DNA of 64,000 nt from Lachnospiraceae bacterium (lineage in GTDB: Bacteria > Bacillota > Clostridia > Lachnospirales > Lachnospiraceae). Position numbers and translations under genes: made by a program. The stretch's first letter is position 1; every line of letters starts with the position of its first letter. The stretch lies in the NCBI GenBank assembly GCA_910575565.1, contig CAJTFL010000001.1, forward strand, positions 434,001 to 498,000. Reading direction: 5' to 3'. Below the pieces are notes generated by a model. That model worked only from the letters and a program-made list of their open reading frames with translations, had not been told where the DNA came from and did no database searches. Of the stretch, positions 61,981 through 64,000 are shown in pieces.

Positions 61981-62030
61981 GTTCTTACCTCCTTGCGCTG
62001 CATATAATCATAACAATTATAACAGTAGCA

Positions 62031-62059
62031 TTGACTTTGTACGGTTTCAACAGTAGAAT
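62031..62059 (+). promoter_or_regulatory. Promoter of the MocR-type gene
   Basis: TTGACT (62031-62036), 17-nt spacer, TAGAAT (62054-62059), 35 nt before the start codon. AACAGTAGCATT and AACAGTAGAATT form a direct repeat around the -35 and -10, a possible MocR operator. Confidence 0.75.
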
Positions 62060-62093
62060 TGTATGCAAGACAATGTTTTTAAGGAGGTGCGCT

Positions 62094-63503
62094 ATGCCTG
62101 TAAACTCGTTTGAAGATTATCCGCTTACATGGAAGCCGAGCAAGGCCCTGTTAAAATTCCCGATGTATATATCCCTTTCAGAGCTTTTGGAACAGGACAT
62201 TTTAAGCGGGAGGCTTCCGCCCAAAACAAAGCTGCCGCCGCAGCGGGAATTAGCGGACTTTCTGGACGTGAATTTAAGTACCATCACCCGCGCCTTTAAG
62301 CTGTGCGAAACAAAAGGCTTAATCTATGCGGCGGTGGGAAGCGGGACGTATGTTTCCCCCAATGCGGCCCTGCCGAATCCAGACACGCAGGAGGAAGCGG
62401 AGTACATAGACCTTGGCCCCATCAAGCCCTACTATCAGTTCAATTCCATTGTGGCCGATACCGCACGGGCAATCCTGCAAGGCCCGAAGTCGGAAAAGCT
62501 ATTTGAGTTCAGCTTTACCTTGGGGACAGCCCACCATAAACAGGTCGCGCAGAAATGGCTTGCCGAGTTCCAGATCAACGCCGCTATGGAGGATATTATT
62601 TTAACGTCCGGTACACAAAACGCGCTGGCGATTGCGCTTCTTTCCCTGTTTCGGGCCGGAGATAAGATTGCCACTGATACCTATACTTATTCCAATTTCA
62701 TCACTCTTGCAAAGCAGCTTAATATCCAGTTGATACCGATAGAGGCCGACGGACAGGGTATGCTGCCGGACGCGCTGGAAAAGCAGAGGAAGCTGCATGA
62801 AATAAAGGGGATTTATTTAATGCCCTCCTGCACAAATCCCACGGGGATCACCATGCCGTCAGAGCGCCGGAAAGCAATCAGCCAGATTATCAGCAGTCAG
62901 GACATGGTTCTGATTGAAGATGATACCTACGGCTTTATCGCGGACGATAAAATCCCGCCGATGGCAACCATGATCCCCGCGCACACCATTTACCTGCACG
63001 GAATTTCAAAATCCCTGTCTGCCGGGCTGCGGATCGCTTATCTGGTGTTTCCGCACCGCTTCCAGAAAACCTTTTTGAATACGGCCAATAACATTAACCT
63101 GAAAATCCCGCTGCTCAACGCGGAGATTGCAAGTGAGCTGATTGCAGGCGGGGCCGCGCGGGAGATCATCGACAAGAAGTGTATGCTGTCAGAGGAACGG
63201 GGCCGCCTGTATACCAGATACTTTCCAGAACAGCCGCCAACGAATCCGTACAGCTTCTTTAGGTGGCTTCCGCTCCCCGCAGGCTGCAACGGCTACAACT
63301 TTGAAGTGCAGGCAAAAAATCACGGCGTAAAGGTATTGTGTTCAGACCGTTTTGCGGTGGGGAATACCGCCCAATTCGCCGCGATCCGGCTGGCTACCTG
63401 CTCCCCCCGGACAATGGCCGATCTGGAAAACGGTTTGCAGATTATTCAAACGCTTATAAAGGAAAATCAGACGGTGATCCAGCGGGAGGAATTTATCATT
63501 TGA
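62094..63503 (+). CDS. MocR-type GntR/aminotransferase-fold transcriptional regulator
   Basis: A 469-aa fusion: a GntR winged helix (about 20-85: QDILSGRLPPKTKLPPQREL then ADFLDVNLSTITRAF) joined to a class I aminotransferase-fold domain with SGTQNALAIALLSL, PSCTNPTGITM, EDDTYGF and the PLP lysine in HGISKSLSAGLR. MocR proteins sense PLP or amino acids through this domain and usually control a divergent operon, here the Lrp-aminotransferase-MATE-ECF genes. AAGGAGGTGCGCT sets ATG 62094 and removes 21 upstream codons. Confidence 0.95.
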   Translation: MPVNSFEDYPLTWKPSKALLKFPMYISLSELLEQDILSGRLPPKTKLPPQRELADFLDVNLSTITRAFKLCETKGLIYAAVGSGTYVSPNAALPNPDTQEEAEYIDLGPIKPYYQFNSIVADTARAILQGPKSEKLFEFSFTLGTAHHKQVAQKWLAEFQINAAMEDIILTSGTQNALAIALLSLFRAGDKIATDTYTYSNFITLAKQLNIQLIPIEADGQGMLPDALEKQRKLHEIKGIYLMPSCTNPTGITMPSERRKAISQIISSQDMVLIEDDTYGFIADDKIPPMATMIPAHTIYLHGISKSLSAGLRIAYLVFPHRFQKTFLNTANNINLKIPLLNAEIASELIAGGAAREIIDKKCMLSEERGRLYTRYFPEQPPTNPYSFFRWLPLPAGCNGYNFEVQAKNHGVKVLCSDRFAVGNTAQFAAIRLATCSPRTMADLENGLQIIQTLIKENQTVIQREEFII

Positions 63504-63602
63504 GTTGACACGACAACAGGAATTATAAACTGTAATAAAAGTGCATATTACGTCATTCCCCGCGCATAGTATGAACTATACAATGCAAAGGGGTGAAATG
63601 AT

Positions 63603-63947
63603 ATGGCGAAAGGAACAGAATATCCCGGTTTTGAAACGCTTGGAGCGGACATCAAAGAAGCGCGGAAAGCATTGGGATTGTCCCGCAGGGCATTGGCTGA
63701 ACAAGTCAGTATTGATCCCCGGTATCTTGCAAATATAGAAAACAGCGGCGATCTTCCCAGCGTCCCGGTACTTTATGAGCTGGCGAGGATATGCAAGCTC
63801 CCCATAGAACGCTACTTCCACCCGGAAGCAGAGCCAGAGGGCAGCGAACAGCGCCAGAGGGTCGGCCACAAATTAAAGCTGTGTCCCGAACCGTATTTGC
63901 CGATTATCGAGGGAGCCATTGACGGAGCTATCAAAATCAAAGAGTAG
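63603..63947 (+). CDS. XRE-family helix-turn-helix regulator
   Basis: A 114-aa protein with a lambda-repressor-type HTH (IKEARKALGLSRRALAEQVS then IDPRYLANIENSG) at residues 15-70 and a short tail. Small XRE regulators of this look are standard in Tn1549-type elements. AGGGGTGAAATGAT precedes the ATG. A good terminator follows at once, so it is monocistronic; a TTGACA at 63504-63509 may belong to its promoter. Confidence 0.9.
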   Translation: MAKGTEYPGFETLGADIKEARKALGLSRRALAEQVSIDPRYLANIENSGDLPSVPVLYELARICKLPIERYFHPEAEPEGSEQRQRVGHKLKLCPEPYLPIIEGAIDGAIKIKE

Positions 63948-63975
63948 AGGACGTGAAAAGCGTTCTCTATTTTTT
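63945..63975 (+). terminator. Intrinsic terminator after the XRE regulator
   Basis: TAGAGGACG pairs with CGTTCTCTA (one G-U) around a 7-nt loop, then six T. The stem begins in the stop codon. Confidence 0.85.
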
Positions 63976-64000
63976 GTGCTTTTATCGCTTCCAGCCCGCA

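Larger units (their letters stand above)
50793..64000. mobile_element. Tn916/Tn1549-family integrative element, one end plus cargo (runs off the window)
   Basis: Integrase, excisionase, a Tn916 Orf8-like HTH and an Orf7-like sigma regulator occur in standard order, with repeat-rich DNA beyond the integrase as at the end of Tn916-type elements. The XRE-type regulator at the right is also typical. No conjugation genes are in the window, so the element either continues to the right or is a non-conjugative derivative. The exact left end is uncertain, somewhere in 50790-51040. The cargo operon lies at 54.2-63.5 kb. Confidence 0.75.

Overview
The window looks like a chromosomal segment of a spore-forming Clostridia member, most likely family Lachnospiraceae. 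The evidence is the fakA-recG and rsmD-coaD neighbourhoods, an alpha/beta-type small acid-soluble spore protein, a YlbJ-type sporulation membrane protein, the TIGR03960/TIGR03936/RNase G cluster, a hisZ-type histidine operon, and a Tn916/Tn1549-family integrative element. No rRNA, tRNA or CRISPR array was found.

Layout. (1) 1-17.6 kb is a housekeeping block: fakA 3' end, recG, a nitroreductase, spore and membrane genes, rsmD-coaD-coiled-coil gene, ylbJ, an M23 peptidase, an RsmF-like methyltransferase, two pseudouridine synthases, a HAD phosphatase, a YgiQ-type radical SAM protein, trpS and recU. (2) 17.6-25 kb is a histidine operon (hisZ-G-D-B-membrane protein-A-IE) behind a consensus promoter. 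Its HisIE carries an extra N-terminal HisF-like barrel that appears to have lost both catalytic aspartates; hisF, hisH and hisC are not in this cluster. (3) 25-32.8 kb is an accessory peptide/sugar region: a cell-wall-binding exported protein, pepT, a decayed GH36 alpha-galactosidase, a GH2 beta-mannosidase with an internal 18-bp tandem repeat, an aspartate-dehydrogenase-like enzyme and a 2-hydroxyacid dehydrogenase homologue lacking its catalytic residues. (4) 33-36.5 kb holds a chemoreceptor coupled by an ATGA overlap to a secreted FMN-binding lipoprotein, a palindromic MITE-like element and a small secreted protein. (5) 37-47.3 kb, all on the minus strand, holds envelope genes (LytR-CpsA-Psr, NlpC/P60-like), potassium uptake (trkH, trkA), RNase G and the two radical-SAM-associated proteins. 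(6) 47.3-50.8 kb is scrambled: gene remnants, an Rpn-type nuclease with a 12-bp repeat, and half of an AraC regulator joined to a fragment of a conjugative-element gene.

(7) From about 50.8 kb to the window end is one end of a Tn916/Tn1549-family element: paired direct repeats, integrase, excisionase, HTH and sigma-like regulators. It carries a compact minus-strand cargo operon (Lrp regulator, class I aminotransferase, HisC-like aminotransferase, MATE, ECF S component, second MATE) with a divergent MocR-type regulator. A rearranged partial second copy of the MATE-ECF part lies downstream, next to an AT-rich Crp/SDR pair. The cargo reads as an amino-acid-related uptake, transamination and export module under dual regulation; its substrate cannot be told from sequence. 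It also supplies a HisC-type enzyme that the chromosomal his cluster lacks.

Starts were moved inward from the longest open frame wherever a clear Shine-Dalgarno sequence decided the matter. Base-composition remarks are by eye.
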